Positions 43,768 to 54,801 of a stretch of 64,000 nucleotides of DNA are shown one piece after another. Each line of letters opens with the position of its first letter. The stretch's first letter is position 1. Position numbers and translations under genes: made by a program. Where the stretch lies: assembly GCF_003854935.1 (NCBI RefSeq), contig NZ_CP033969.1:806001-870000 (forward strand). The letters run 5' to 3'. Source of the stretch: Cupriavidus pauculus (GTDB taxonomy: Bacteria > Pseudomonadota > Gammaproteobacteria > Burkholderiales > Burkholderiaceae). Below the pieces are notes generated by a model that was not told the DNA's origin, made no database searches, and saw nothing but the letters and a program-made list of their open reading frames with translations.

Positions 43768-45843
43768 ATGAATCGCATCGGACAACACCTGTTGTGGCTG
43801 GCCGTCGCCGTGCTCGGCGCATTTGCCTTTGCCACTGTCGCGCTGTCGCGCGGTGAAGCCGTCAGCGCACTGTGGATCGTGGTTGCCGCGCTCTGCATCT
43901 ACCTGATCGCCTACCGCTACTACAGCCGCTTCATCGCCGACAAGGTGATGCAGCTCGACCCCAAACGCATGACGCCCGCGTGGCGCCACAACGACGGCCT
44001 GGACTACGTGCCGACCAACAAGGCGGTGCTGTTCGGCCACCATTTCGCCGCCATTGCCGGCGCGGGGCCGCTGGTGGGCCCGGTGCTGGCCGCGCAGATG
44101 GGCTACCTGCCCGGCATGCTGTGGCTGCTGGCCGGCGTGGTGTTCGCCGGCGCGGTGCAGGACTTCATGGTGCTGTTCATCTCCACGCGCCGCGACGGCC
44201 GCTCGCTGGGCGACCTGGTCAAGTCCGAGATGGGTACCGTGCCCGGCATGATCGCGCTGTTCGGCTGCTTCATGATCATGATCATCATCCTGGCGGTGCT
44301 GGCGCTGATCGTGGTGAAGGCGCTGGCCGATTCGCCGTGGGGCACGTTCACCGTGGCCGTGACAATCCCGATCGCGATCTTCATGGGCATCTACACGCGC
44401 TACATCCGCCCTGGCCGCATCGGCGAGGTGTCGGTCATCGGCTTCGTGCTGCTGATGGCGGCCATCGTCGGCGGCCAGTACGTGCACGAGAGCGCCACGC
44501 TGGCGCCGCTGTTCACGTACGACGGCAAGGCGCTGACCTGGATGCTGATCGGCTACGGCTTCGTGGCCGCCGTGCTGCCCGTGTGGCTGCTGCTGGCGCC
44601 GCGCGACTACCTGTCCACGTTCCTCAAGATCGGCACGATCATCGCGCTGGCCATCGGCATCCTGATCGTCGCGCCCGAGCTGAAGATGCCCGCGCTGACG
44701 CAGTTCGCGGCCGGCGGCGGTCCGGTGTGGTCGGGCAACCTGTTCCCGTTCCTGTTCATCACCATCGCCTGCGGCGCGGTGTCGGGCTTCCACGCGCTGA
44801 TCTCGTCGGGCACCACGCCCAAGCTGCTGGAAAACGAGACGCACGCGCGCTTCATCGGCTACGGCGCGATGCTGGCCGAGTCGTTCGTCGCCATCATGGC
44901 CCTGGTGGCCGCGTCGGTGATCGAGCCGGGCGTCTACTTTGCGATGAACAGCCCGGCCGCCGTGATCGGCACGACGCCGGAGGCCGTGGCGGCCACCGTG
45001 TCGACCTGGGGCTTCGTCATCACGCCTGACGTGCTGATCCAGACCGCCAAGGATGTTGGCGAAAATACGATCATCTCGCGCGCCGGCGGTGCCCCGACGC
45101 TGGCGGTGGGCATCGCGCACATCCTGCACCAGGTGGTGGGCGGCCAGGCCATGATGGCGTTCTGGTACCACTTTGCCATCCTGTTCGAGGCGCTGTTCAT
45201 CCTGACCGCCGTCGACGCGGGCACCCGCGCCGGCCGCTTCATGCTGCAGGACCTGCTGGGCAGCTTCGTGCCGGCGCTGAAGAAGACCGAGTCGCTGTCG
45301 GCCAACCTGATCGCCACCGGCCTGACCGTGGCGGCCTGGGGCTACTTCCTGTACCAGGGCGTGGTCGATCCGCTGGGTGGCATCAACACGCTGTGGCCGC
45401 TGTTCGGCATCTCGAACCAGATGCTGGCCGCCGTGGCGCTGGTGCTGGGCACGTGCGTGCTGGTCAAGATGAAGCGCGGCCAGTACGCCTGGGTGACGCT
45501 GGTGCCCACGGTCTGGCTGCTGATCTGCACGCTGACCGCTGGCTGGCAGAAGCTGTTCAGCGCCGACCCGAAGGTCAGCTTCCTGACGCACGCCGAGAAG
45601 TTCAGCGCCGCCATTGCCGAGGGCAAGGTGCTGGCGCCGGCCAAGTCGATGGAGCAGATGCACCGCATCGTCTTCAACGACTACCTGGACGCCGGCCTGT
45701 GCGCGCTGTTCATGTTCGTGGTGCTGTCGATCGTGTTCTACGGCTTCAAGACCGCGATGCAGGCCCGTGGCGCCACCCGCCGCACCGACAGCGAGACGCC
45801 GTTCGAACCGCTGCCGGCGCAGGCTTCGGCCGCATCGCACTGA
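43768..45843 (+). CDS. cstA: CstA-family transporter (pyruvate / peptide)
   Basis: 691 aa, many transmembrane helices. Signatures include YRYYSRFIADKVMQLD, GHHFAAIAGAGPLVGPVLAAQMGYLPG, VQDFMVLFISTRRDGRSLG and FHALISSGTTPKLL. E. coli CstA and its paralogue BtsT transport pyruvate (CstA was also linked to peptides). The ATG at 43768 follows TGAGGAGAC; an in-frame extension upstream covers the promoter and is rejected. The next gene is its usual small partner. The adjacent cache-domain kinase supports pyruvate-responsive expression. Confidence 0.95.
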   Translation: MNRIGQHLLWLAVAVLGAFAFATVALSRGEAVSALWIVVAALCIYLIAYRYYSRFIADKVMQLDPKRMTPAWRHNDGLDYVPTNKAVLFGHHFAAIAGAGPLVGPVLAAQMGYLPGMLWLLAGVVFAGAVQDFMVLFISTRRDGRSLGDLVKSEMGTVPGMIALFGCFMIMIIILAVLALIVVKALADSPWGTFTVAVTIPIAIFMGIYTRYIRPGRIGEVSVIGFVLLMAAIVGGQYVHESATLAPLFTYDGKALTWMLIGYGFVAAVLPVWLLLAPRDYLSTFLKIGTIIALAIGILIVAPELKMPALTQFAAGGGPVWSGNLFPFLFITIACGAVSGFHALISSGTTPKLLENETHARFIGYGAMLAESFVAIMALVAASVIEPGVYFAMNSPAAVIGTTPEAVAATVSTWGFVITPDVLIQTAKDVGENTIISRAGGAPTLAVGIAHILHQVVGGQAMMAFWYHFAILFEALFILTAVDAGTRAGRFMLQDLLGSFVPALKKTESLSANLIATGLTVAAWGYFLYQGVVDPLGGINTLWPLFGISNQMLAAVALVLGTCVLVKMKRGQYAWVTLVPTVWLLICTLTAGWQKLFSADPKVSFLTHAEKFSAAIAEGKVLAPAKSMEQMHRIVFNDYLDAGLCALFMFVVLSIVFYGFKTAMQARGATRRTDSETPFEPLPAQASAASH

Positions 45844-45861
45844 CCCCGGAGGGCCACCGCC

Positions 45862-46056
45862 ATGCTCGAACAGATCGGTACCATGGGCCGCTACCTGGGC
45901 CAGTCGCTGCGGCTGATGGTGGGCCTGCCCGACTACCAGACCTACGTGGCCCACATGGAAAGCACCCACCCGGACCGCGCGCCGATGACGTACGAGGAAT
46001 TCTTCCGCGAGCGTCAGGAGGCCCGCTACGGCGGCGGCCAGGGCAAGTGCTGCTGA
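45862..46056 (+). CDS. YbdD/YjiX family small protein
   Basis: 64 aa, complete. Contains the family pattern GLPDYQTYVAHMESTHPDRAPMTYEEFFRERQEARYG and ends with GKCC. Members are nearly always encoded directly after CstA/BtsT-type transporters, here 18 bp downstream with a GGAGGG ribosome site. The molecular role is unknown; it probably assists the transporter. A terminator follows at 46116. Confidence 0.93.
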   Translation: MLEQIGTMGRYLGQSLRLMVGLPDYQTYVAHMESTHPDRAPMTYEEFFRERQEARYGGGQGKCC

Positions 46057-46115
46057 CCTGTCGGGGCGGGGCGCCGGCCTGCGGTTGCCCGCCCCGTCGC
46101 ACCAGTCTGACGAAG

Positions 46116-46140
46116 GCGGCCCCCCCGGGCCGCTTTTTTT
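46116..46140 (+). terminator. Terminator of the cstA operon
   Basis: Stem GCGGCCC-cccc-GGGCCGC followed by seven T. Confidence 0.92.
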
Positions 46141-46222
46141 CGTCTGCGACTTTGTGACGTACTATTGCGCGCTGTTGCGCCGGAGCATCGGTTTTTAATG
46201 CTTCGAAACCGTTTCTGCAGCG

Positions 46223-46276
46223 GGTTACAGGGCTTCACAACTGGTTACAGCAAGGGCAGGGTTGCTTCTCTACACT
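46223..46276 (+). promoter_or_regulatory. Candidate activator-dependent promoter of the glycine-zipper gene
   Basis: GGTTACAG occurs at 46223-46230 and 46243-46250 (20-bp period), with a degenerate middle half-site TTCACA. The second copy overlaps the expected -35 of TACACT (46271-46276). This layout is typical of OmpR-family activation and resembles the ATTACA repeat at 32308-32323. Confidence 0.45.
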
Positions 46277-46311
46277 CCGCTTCCAGATACACACCACATA
46301 AGGAAAATACG

Positions 46312-46749
46312 ATGTCTCGCCAACCTCTTCGCAATCTGACTCTGGCTCTTGCCCTCTCGGCGGCTACGCTGCCGGCGTTTGCAGGGGGTGACCTGAACAA
46401 CGCACTGGGCGGTGGCCTGGGCGGCGTGGCGGGTGCCGCGGTAGGCGGCGCCCTGGGTGGCAGCACCGGCGCCGTGATCGGCGGTGCGGTGGGCGGCGGC
46501 GCGGGTGGCGCGCTGACGTCGAACCGCCGCGAGCGCACCGGCGCCATCATCGGCGGCGCCCTGGGCGGCGGCGCCGGCACGGCAGCGGGCAACGCCATGG
46601 GCGGCCGCACTGGCGGCCTGGTGGGCGCGGGCCTGGGCGGCGCGGCAGGCGCGGCGCTGGGCGGCAACGTGTCGCGCAGCAATTCGTACGACGACGACCG
46701 CCGCTACTACAAGCGCAGCAAGCATCGCCGCCATCGTCATCACGACTGA
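46312..46749 (+). CDS. Glycine-zipper envelope protein
   Basis: 145 aa. Signal peptide (NLTLALALSAATLPAFAGG), then a long glycine-zipper tract (about residues 30-120) of GGxxG repeats such as GGAVGGGAGGAL and GAIIGGALGGGAG. It ends in a Tyr/Arg/His-rich basic tail (about 125-145, YKRSKHRRHRHHD). Glycine zippers of this kind pack in or against membranes, as in Rcc01698/OmpA-like stress lipoproteins; I cannot name a closer family. The ATG at 46312 follows AAGGAAAA. It is monocistronic with its own terminator. Confidence 0.85.
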   Translation: MSRQPLRNLTLALALSAATLPAFAGGDLNNALGGGLGGVAGAAVGGALGGSTGAVIGGAVGGGAGGALTSNRRERTGAIIGGALGGGAGTAAGNAMGGRTGGLVGAGLGGAAGAALGGNVSRSNSYDDDRRYYKRSKHRRHRHHD

Positions 46750-46760
46750 TGACAAGCGAC

Positions 46761-46790
46761 AACGGGCCCTGTGGGGCCCGTTTTGATTTT
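46761..46790 (+). terminator. Terminator of the glycine-zipper gene
   Basis: Stem AACGGGCCC-tgtg-GGGCCCGTT, then TTGATTTT. Confidence 0.88.
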
Positions 46791-46826
46791 GAGAATCGGC
46801 TGATGGCGGCCGGGGCGAAATCTGGC

Positions 46827-46852
46827 TACACTAGCTAAGTATATTAGCTAAG
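46827..46852 (+). promoter_or_regulatory. Toxin-antitoxin promoter with direct repeats
   Basis: TAGCTAAG occurs at 46832-46839 and 46845-46852 (13-bp period), close to possible -10 hexamers TACACT (46827-46832) and TATATT (46840-46845). It is just upstream of the antitoxin start, where Phd-type antitoxins bind their own promoters. Confidence 0.55.
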
Positions 46853-46862
46853 CGCGGATGCC

Positions 46863-47123
46863 ATGCTTACCGTCAACATGCACGATGCCAAGAGCCAGCT
46901 TTCCAAGCTTGTGGAAGCCCTGGAGACTGGCAACGAACAGGAAGTCATCATTGCGCGGAACGGCAAGCCTGCGGCCAGGCTCGTTCCTGTGCAGCCCGCG
47001 TTCTCGCAGCGGATCGGCGGGGGCAGGGCGATCTTCGCGGGCGCGCTGGAGGACCTGTCTCTGGAGCAGATCAACGCCAGTGACGACGAAGTCGCGGCCA
47101 TGTTCCAGGGAGGCACGGATTGA
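46863..47123 (+). CDS. Phd/YefM-type antitoxin
   Basis: 86 aa. The N-terminal DNA-binding and dimer part reads LTVNMHDAKSQLSKLVEALETG, EVIIARNGKPAARLVPV, characteristic of prevent-host-death antitoxins. The C-terminal third (about 55-86) is the expected toxin-neutralising tail. No clear ribosome site is visible, so the mRNA may have a very short leader. It overlaps the VapC toxin by a TTGA junction (47120-47123). It should bind the repeats upstream and repress the pair. Confidence 0.92.
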   Translation: MLTVNMHDAKSQLSKLVEALETGNEQEVIIARNGKPAARLVPVQPAFSQRIGGGRAIFAGALEDLSLEQINASDDEVAAMFQGGTD

Positions 47124-47506
47124 GACTGCTCCTGGATACGCACATTGCATTGTGGGCTGCCACGGCTGCGCCCCAGCTGTCGCAGGCAGCGGCGCGGCTC
47201 ATCGACGATCCCGCAAACGAGATCCATGTATCGACGGTCAGCCTGTGGGAAATCGGCATCAAGGCCGGCCTGGGGAAGCTGCCTTTGACAGCCACCCAGG
47301 CCTCGGCCATGTTCGACCTCTGCGGATATCAGTCGCTGGCGCTCGCCAAGTCTCATGCGCGGACGCTGGATGGCCTGGCAATGAATGCCGACCACAAGGA
47401 CCCCTTCGACCGGATGCTGGTGGCCCAGGCATTGACCGAAGGCATGACCTTGCTGACCGCCGACGCAAAGATGATGGCTTACAGGCCGACCGCGCGGCTG
47501 GTCTGA
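47120..47506 (+). CDS. vapC: PIN-domain ribonuclease toxin (VapC family)
   Basis: 128 aa from a TTG start overlapping the antitoxin stop, with AGGGAGG upstream. The four PIN acidic residues are visible: Asp6 (LLLDTHIALW), Glu44 (VSLWEIGIK), Asp94 or Asp97 (DHKDPFDRM) and Asp115 (LLTADAKM). It should be a magnesium-dependent endoribonuclease, probably cutting tRNA or rRNA when freed from its antitoxin. The TTG start would keep toxin levels below antitoxin. Confidence 0.93.
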   Translation: MRLLLDTHIALWAATAAPQLSQAAARLIDDPANEIHVSTVSLWEIGIKAGLGKLPLTATQASAMFDLCGYQSLALAKSHARTLDGLAMNADHKDPFDRMLVAQALTEGMTLLTADAKMMAYRPTARLV

Positions 47507-47522
47507 CCCTCGCCGCCAAAAC

Positions 47523-47555
47523 AAAAAAGCCCGTACCGGTTGGTACGGGCTTTTT
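47523..47555. terminator. Bidirectional terminator, vapC / repeat-protein gene
   Basis: Stem AAAAAAGCCCGTACC with GGTACGGGCTTTTT around a short loop, between two converging genes. Confidence 0.92.
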
Positions 47556-47571
47556 GCGAATCCGGTGTAGC

Positions 47572-47820
47572 TTAGATGGCCGCGCCGTCGGTGTAGACGT
47601 CGAACGACTTGGCGCCGTCGGTGAAGCTGTCGAACTTGCCGGTCTTCGCGCCATCGGTGAACGGGTCGAACTTGCCAGCCTTGGCACCGTCCGTGTACGG
47701 ATCGAATTTCGTGGCCTTGGCGCCGTCGGTGAACGGGTCGAACTTGCCGGCCTTGGCGAAGGCGGGGGCAGCGGCCAGGGTGAGGGTCAGGGTGGCGATC
47801 AGGGCGAGTTGGCGCTTCAT
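47572..47820 (-). CDS. Small secreted protein of FDPFTDGAK repeats
   Basis: 82 aa. A signal peptide (about 1-22, QLALIATLTLTLAAAPAFA) is followed by five tandem repeats of 11-12 residues: KAGKFDPFTDGA, KATKFDPYTDGA, KAGKFDPFTDGA, KTGKFDSFTDGA and a degenerate KSFDVYTDGAAI. Each repeat has two Asp and one or two Phe/Tyr, giving regularly spaced acidic and aromatic groups. I do not recognise a named family; metal or surface binding is only a guess. The start is the Met at 47820, before the signal peptide; a longer frame reaching 47925 lacks support. Monocistronic, sharing a terminator with vapC. Confidence 0.85.
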   Translation of the reverse strand: MKRQLALIATLTLTLAAAPAFAKAGKFDPFTDGAKATKFDPYTDGAKAGKFDPFTDGAKTGKFDSFTDGAKSFDVYTDGAAI

Positions 47821-48008
47821 GGCGTATCCTTCACTTTTGCTTTGGATGCCGGGAAAACCTGTATTGCTGCGGCGCGGCATCTGATGACTGGATATTAGGC
47901 ATTCCCCTGATATGAATAAATACATGCCTCCACAATGATTGATTGTGGTTTCAACAATAAACTGTGCGCGCCGTGTAAAAGTTCACGGCTTAGTCGGGGG
48001 ACTATGTC

Positions 48009-48932
48009 ATGGATCGGCTGCAATCGATGCGCGTCTTCGCCAAGGTGGTCGAACTTGGCAGCTTCGCCCGTGCGGCGCAGCAACTTGAAATGTCCAACGC
48101 CGTGGTCACCCGCTACGTGGCCGATCTGGAGAGCCACCTCGGCACCCGGCTGCTGAACCGCACCACGCGCAGCCTGTCGCTGACCGACGCCGGGGAGACC
48201 TACCTGCAGCGCTGCGCGCAGATCCTGGAGGACGTGGAGGAAGCCGAATCCATCGTCACGGCCCGGAGCCAATCACTATCCGGGACGCTGCGGCTGGTGG
48301 CGCCGGTCATGTTCGGGCTGCACCTGCTGCCGCAGACGCTGGAACGCTTCCACCAGATGTATCCCGACGTGGTGTTCGACGTGCAATTGTCCGACCGCAT
48401 GGTCGATATCGTCGAGGAGGGGCGCGACGTCGGCGTGATGCTGTCCGATCTGGGGCTGGGATCCCATCTTGTGGCGCGCCCGCTGATCTCGGCCGAGATC
48501 ATCCTGTGCGCGTCGCCCGGCTATCTGCGCGAGCACCCGCCGCTGCGTACCGCCCATGACCTGTCCAGCCATCGCGCCATCGCGATGCGGCTGCCGACCG
48601 CCGAGCACGAGTGGACGCTGTCCGGCCCCGAAGGCGAGGTCACGGTGCCGATCCGGCCCGGCCTGCTGTGCAGCAACGCCGAGCTGGCGCACCAGGCGGC
48701 GCTGTCCAACATGGGCATCGCGATGCTGTCGTCGTATCTGGCGCGGCCCAATATCGAGGCCGGCCGGCTGGTGCACATCCTGCCGCAGTACCAGTTGCCG
48801 CGCCGCGACGTGAGCGTGGTCTACCCGAGCCGCAAGTTCCTGCCGACCAAGGTGCGCGCGTTCATCGACTTCCTGCTGGAGGAAGGCAAGCAGCGCGCCG
48901 GCGAGAGCGTCGCCAAGGCCGTCGCCAAATAG
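48009..48932 (+). CDS. LysR-family transcriptional regulator (CrgA/DmlR-like)
   Basis: 307 aa. HTH MRVFAKVVELGSFARAAQQLEMSNAVVTRYVADLESHLG at the N-terminus, then the effector domain with LRLVAPVMFGLHLLPQ, DVVFDVQLSDRMVDIVEEG and a GIAMLSSYLARPNIE segment, as in the large CrgA-like LysR branch. It ends in a short Ala/Lys tail. It is divergent from the small repeat-protein gene (189 bp apart), which could be its target. A terminator follows immediately. Confidence 0.9.
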   Translation: MDRLQSMRVFAKVVELGSFARAAQQLEMSNAVVTRYVADLESHLGTRLLNRTTRSLSLTDAGETYLQRCAQILEDVEEAESIVTARSQSLSGTLRLVAPVMFGLHLLPQTLERFHQMYPDVVFDVQLSDRMVDIVEEGRDVGVMLSDLGLGSHLVARPLISAEIILCASPGYLREHPPLRTAHDLSSHRAIAMRLPTAEHEWTLSGPEGEVTVPIRPGLLCSNAELAHQAALSNMGIAMLSSYLARPNIEAGRLVHILPQYQLPRRDVSVVYPSRKFLPTKVRAFIDFLLEEGKQRAGESVAKAVAK

Positions 48933-48934
48933 AA

Positions 48935-48960
48935 AACGGCGAGGCATGCGCCTCGCCGTT
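48935..48960. terminator. Terminator between the LysR gene and topB
   Basis: Stem AACGGCGAGGC-atgc-GCCTCGCCGTT; short T-tract only, may act for both converging genes. Confidence 0.75.
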
Positions 48961-48990
48961 CTGCCTGCCGCGGACGTCAGCCGCCCGCGA

Positions 48991-51681
<2,691 letters not shown>

Positions 51682-51841
51682 TCAACGGGTCCTTGTGGCA
51701 ACCACTGCCGGGAAGGGCAGTTCGCGCCTCTTGAAATTCACAGCAAACTATGTAAACACCACGCCTGGGCTTTGAGGCGCCAATAATAAGCGCGGTTTCG
51801 ACGGCGGTGCAAGCAAACGCCGCCCGCCGGCCTGACGGCGC

Positions 51842-52249
51842 TCAACCGTTGCCGCCCACCTTGCCAAGTAGCCAGGGCAGCACTTCCGGCACGTCCGACG
51901 CCGGGGCGCCCATCGACGCGCCGCGCGCCAGCATCCGCTCCAGCACATCCAGGTGGGGCAGCACAGTACCGTAGAACTGCGGCGCCCCGCCCGCGATGGG
52001 CTGAATCAATACAGTAGGAAAATTTTCGATGTCGATGTCCTCGCCCAGATAGTCCGAGTGGGTTTCGACGTCGATCCAGACGAAACAGTCGTCCGGATAA
52101 CGTGCCGCCAACGCCGCAAATCCAGGCTGGTATTCCTTGCACGTCCCGCACCAGTCCGCGCACAGGCAGGCCACCAGCCGCCCCTGGGGGCGGGCCAGCA
52201 GCGCCTGGCGCACGGTTGCGGGGTCCTGCTCGGGAAAGTAAACGGCCAT
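51842..52249 (-). CDS. Thioredoxin-fold protein
   Basis: 135 aa from the ATG at 52249; an in-frame TTG at 52276 would add 9 residues and neither has a clear ribosome site. The active site is WCGTCKEYQPGF (Cys-Gly-Thr-Cys), followed by DCFVWIDVETHSDYLGEDIDIENFPTVLIQP, with the cis-Pro in FPTVL. No signal peptide, so it is probably cytoplasmic. It lies between topB and dprA in the same direction. The role may be a general thiol reductant; a C-terminal helical extension (about 100-135) departs from thioredoxin. Confidence 0.85.
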   Translation of the reverse strand: MAVYFPEQDPATVRQALLARPQGRLVACLCADWCGTCKEYQPGFAALAARYPDDCFVWIDVETHSDYLGEDIDIENFPTVLIQPIAGGAPQFYGTVLPHLDVLERMLARGASMGAPASDVPEVLPWLLGKVGGNG

Positions 52250-52285
52250 GGCAGTCGGGATGTGAGGCAAGGGCAATACCGCGGA

Positions 52286-53419
52286 TCATGCCAGACGGCG
52301 GAAGCGGTTGCCCGGCAGCCGCTCGGCCGCGCCCGCCAGTTCCATCTGCAACAGCGCCGCCGAGGCCGCCTCCGCCGCCATGCCGGCGCGCGCGCACAAC
52401 ACGTCGAACGTGACAGGATCATAGGCGAGCGCCGGGCCGAAAGCGTCGCCGGCGGTGGCCGGGCCAGGCGCGGGCGGCGCCGGGGCCGGCGTCACGGTCG
52501 CGGCGGTTGGCGGCACCTGCGGCAGGTCGCCGAATTCCTCCAGCACGTCGGCCGCCGTCTCCACCAGCTTGGCGCCTTGCCGGATCAGCTTGTGGCAGCC
52601 GCGCGATAGCTCGGCGTGGATCGAGCCGGGAATCGCAAAGACCTCGCGCCCGATCTCCGACGCCAGCCGCGCCGTGATCAGCGACCCCGAGCGCTCGGCC
52701 GCCTCCACCACCAGCACCCCGCGCGCCAGCGCCGCGATGATGCGGTTGCGGCGCGGAAAGTGGTTCGGCAGGCCCGGCGTGCCGAGTGGGAATTCGCTGA
52801 CGATGGCGCCGCCCGCATCGACGATCTGGTGCGCCAGCTTGTGATGCCGCGCCGGATAGACGATGTCGACACCCGTGCCGACCACGGCCACGGTGCCGCC
52901 CGGCCCGGCCAGCGCCGCGGCATGCGCGGCGGCGTCGATGCCGAGCGCCAGGCCCGACACCACGCTCAGGCCGGCCTCGGAAAACGCCGACGCGAACGCG
53001 CCCGCGTTGCGCACACCCTGGGCCGTCGCATGGCGGGCGCCGACGATGCCGAGCGACGGGCGGCCCAGGCAGCCCGCGTCACCATTGACATAGAGCACCA
53101 GCGGCGGATCGGCCAGGTCGAGCAGGCGGGCGGGGTAGGCCGCGTCGGCCATCGTCACGAGATAGTGGCCGGGCTCGGCGAGCCACTGGATCGTGCGGGC
53201 AATGCGTGCGGAGACGTCGGCGTCTGGCGGGGCGGCCAGCAAGCGGGCGACGGCGGGCTCGGCAGCCTCGCGCAGCCGGGCCGCGCCCAGGGCCAGCAGC
53301 GCCTGCGGCAGCCCGAAGGCGGCCAGCAGGCGCCGGCCGGCCTGCGCGGAAACCCCGGGGGTGGCCGTCAGGCGCACCCAGGCAGCCACTTCGGCCGGGT
53401 CGCGTGTCGTATCGCTCAT
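52286..53419 (-). CDS. dprA: DNA-processing protein DprA
   Basis: 377 aa. DprA binds incoming single-stranded DNA and loads RecA during transformation. The N-terminal helical part is followed by the Rossmann-like domain with GIVGARHATAQGVRNAGAFA, VVSGLALGIDAAAH, GTGVDIVYPARH, SEFPLGTPGLPNHFPRRNRIIAAL and AERSGSLITARLA. The C-terminal winged-helix (about 325-377) begins after a Pro/Ala linker (PPTAATVTPAPAPPAPGP). It is next to the LysM gene and opposite to def, an arrangement common in beta- and gammaproteobacteria. Confidence 0.96.
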   Translation of the reverse strand: MSDTTRDPAEVAAWVRLTATPGVSAQAGRRLLAAFGLPQALLALGAARLREAAEPAVARLLAAPPDADVSARIARTIQWLAEPGHYLVTMADAAYPARLLDLADPPLVLYVNGDAGCLGRPSLGIVGARHATAQGVRNAGAFASAFSEAGLSVVSGLALGIDAAAHAAALAGPGGTVAVVGTGVDIVYPARHHKLAHQIVDAGGAIVSEFPLGTPGLPNHFPRRNRIIAALARGVLVVEAAERSGSLITARLASEIGREVFAIPGSIHAELSRGCHKLIRQGAKLVETAADVLEEFGDLPQVPPTAATVTPAPAPPAPGPATAGDAFGPALAYDPVTFDVLCARAGMAAEAASAALLQMELAGAAERLPGNRFRRLA

Positions 53420-53458
53420 CGGTCACACCGTGGCCCGCGCCATGCGCAGGCCAGCCGG

Positions 53459-54637
53459 TTACTGCGGCGTGGTGGCCAGGTCGCCCACCTTCATGACGTT
53501 GCTGGCATCGGTGACCAGCGCGTAGGCCAGGCCCGGGAAGACGCGATAGACGTAGGCCAGCCCATAGCGGTCGTCCGGCAGCGTGATCGTGCGGTTGTTG
53601 TCGGTCGGATCCTTGACCACGCCGCCCACGCGCGACAGCGCCAGCACGTGCCCCGGCTCCAGGCCGCCATTGGTGCCCATGTTCAGCACCACTACCTGCT
53701 TGGCGCCGCCGTACTGGACGCCGCCATAGACCGCCGCGATATGGGCCTGCACCGGGGTGTCCGGCGCGTGCGGCACGTAGCGCACCAGTTCGCGGGCCGG
53801 TTGCGGCAGCAGCAGCGATCCGGCGCCCATTTCCTGCGGCGACTGCGTGGCTTCCACGGTCGACACGGCGTCGGGGCCCTCGGGGCCGCGCAGCACGCGC
53901 ACGCTGCCCTGGAACTGCGCCTCATAGCCGATCACAGCCTGCGTGACCGGGTCGCGCACCGGCTGCGCGGGCGTGAACGCCTGCCAGTCGCTGCCGACCG
54001 CCGCGTCCGCCGGCGCAATGCCGCGCACGAAGCCGGTGTCGCCGCGGCCCATGTAAACGCGGGCGTCGGGCAGGGCGACGATGCGCGCCGAGGTGTCGAT
54101 CGTGCCCTTGTCGACCACCAGCGGGCGCCGCAGGAACGGTTCGATGTCGGACGCCGGAATGCTCAGGATGGCGTCGCCGTCCGGGCCTTCGCCCCGCACG
54201 CGCGGCGACAGGCGGGCATCGCCGCCGCTGGCGCCGCCCGGCCCGGTGGTGGACAGGTACGCGCGGCCATCGCGCTGGATCAGGTACAGGATCTGGCCGG
54301 GGTAGATCAGGTGCGGATTGCGGACCTGCTGCCGGTTCATGCCCCACAGCGCCGGCCAGCGCCACGGCTGGCGCAGGTACTGGCCCGAGATGCCCCACAG
54401 CGTGTCGCCCGAGCGCACGGTGTACTGGCTGGGCGCGTTGGGCGCGAGTTCGGAAACGGGGATACCCTGCTGGGCAGTGACATCGGCCTCGGCCAGCTGC
54501 GCCGGGGAGACGCTAAGCTCCGCGGCCTGGACGGCCAGCGCGGCGCCGGCAGTGATGCCGGCAGCACATAGCATGCTGAGGGTGAACGCGTGCAGCCTGC
54601 GGCCCGACGCCGCCTGTTCTTTGGTAAGATCGCGCAT
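53459..54637 (-). CDS. LysM-domain cell-envelope protein
   Basis: 392 aa. A signal sequence (about 17-40, ending near VQAAE) precedes a LysM domain (about 73-130) reading YTVRSGDTLWGISGQYL, WRWPALWGMN, PHLIYPGQILYLI. The rest is a beta-rich region with PASDIEPFLRRPLVVD, RIVALPDARVYMGRGDTGF and a GHVLALSR motif. The LysM part binds peptidoglycan. This type is regularly found upstream of dprA and divergent from def, as in E. coli (smg/dprA region), but its function is undefined. Confidence 0.9.
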   Translation of the reverse strand: MRDLTKEQAASGRRLHAFTLSMLCAAGITAGAALAVQAAELSVSPAQLAEADVTAQQGIPVSELAPNAPSQYTVRSGDTLWGISGQYLRQPWRWPALWGMNRQQVRNPHLIYPGQILYLIQRDGRAYLSTTGPGGASGGDARLSPRVRGEGPDGDAILSIPASDIEPFLRRPLVVDKGTIDTSARIVALPDARVYMGRGDTGFVRGIAPADAAVGSDWQAFTPAQPVRDPVTQAVIGYEAQFQGSVRVLRGPEGPDAVSTVEATQSPQEMGAGSLLLPQPARELVRYVPHAPDTPVQAHIAAVYGGVQYGGAKQVVVLNMGTNGGLEPGHVLALSRVGGVVKDPTDNNRTITLPDDRYGLAYVYRVFPGLAYALVTDASNVMKVGDLATTPQ

Positions 54638-54801
54638 TTTCCTGAACCGGTCGGGAGAACGACCGGATTGACCCTAGGTAGAGCGTGCCTGCTGCGGCGC
54701 GCCTTGAATTTTTGTACTAGCGCCCCGATTCTGCATGGAAACCCTGCACGCCGCAACGCCGGCCGGGCAGGCGACCGCAACCGGCGTTGCGCCCGAGCAT
54801 C

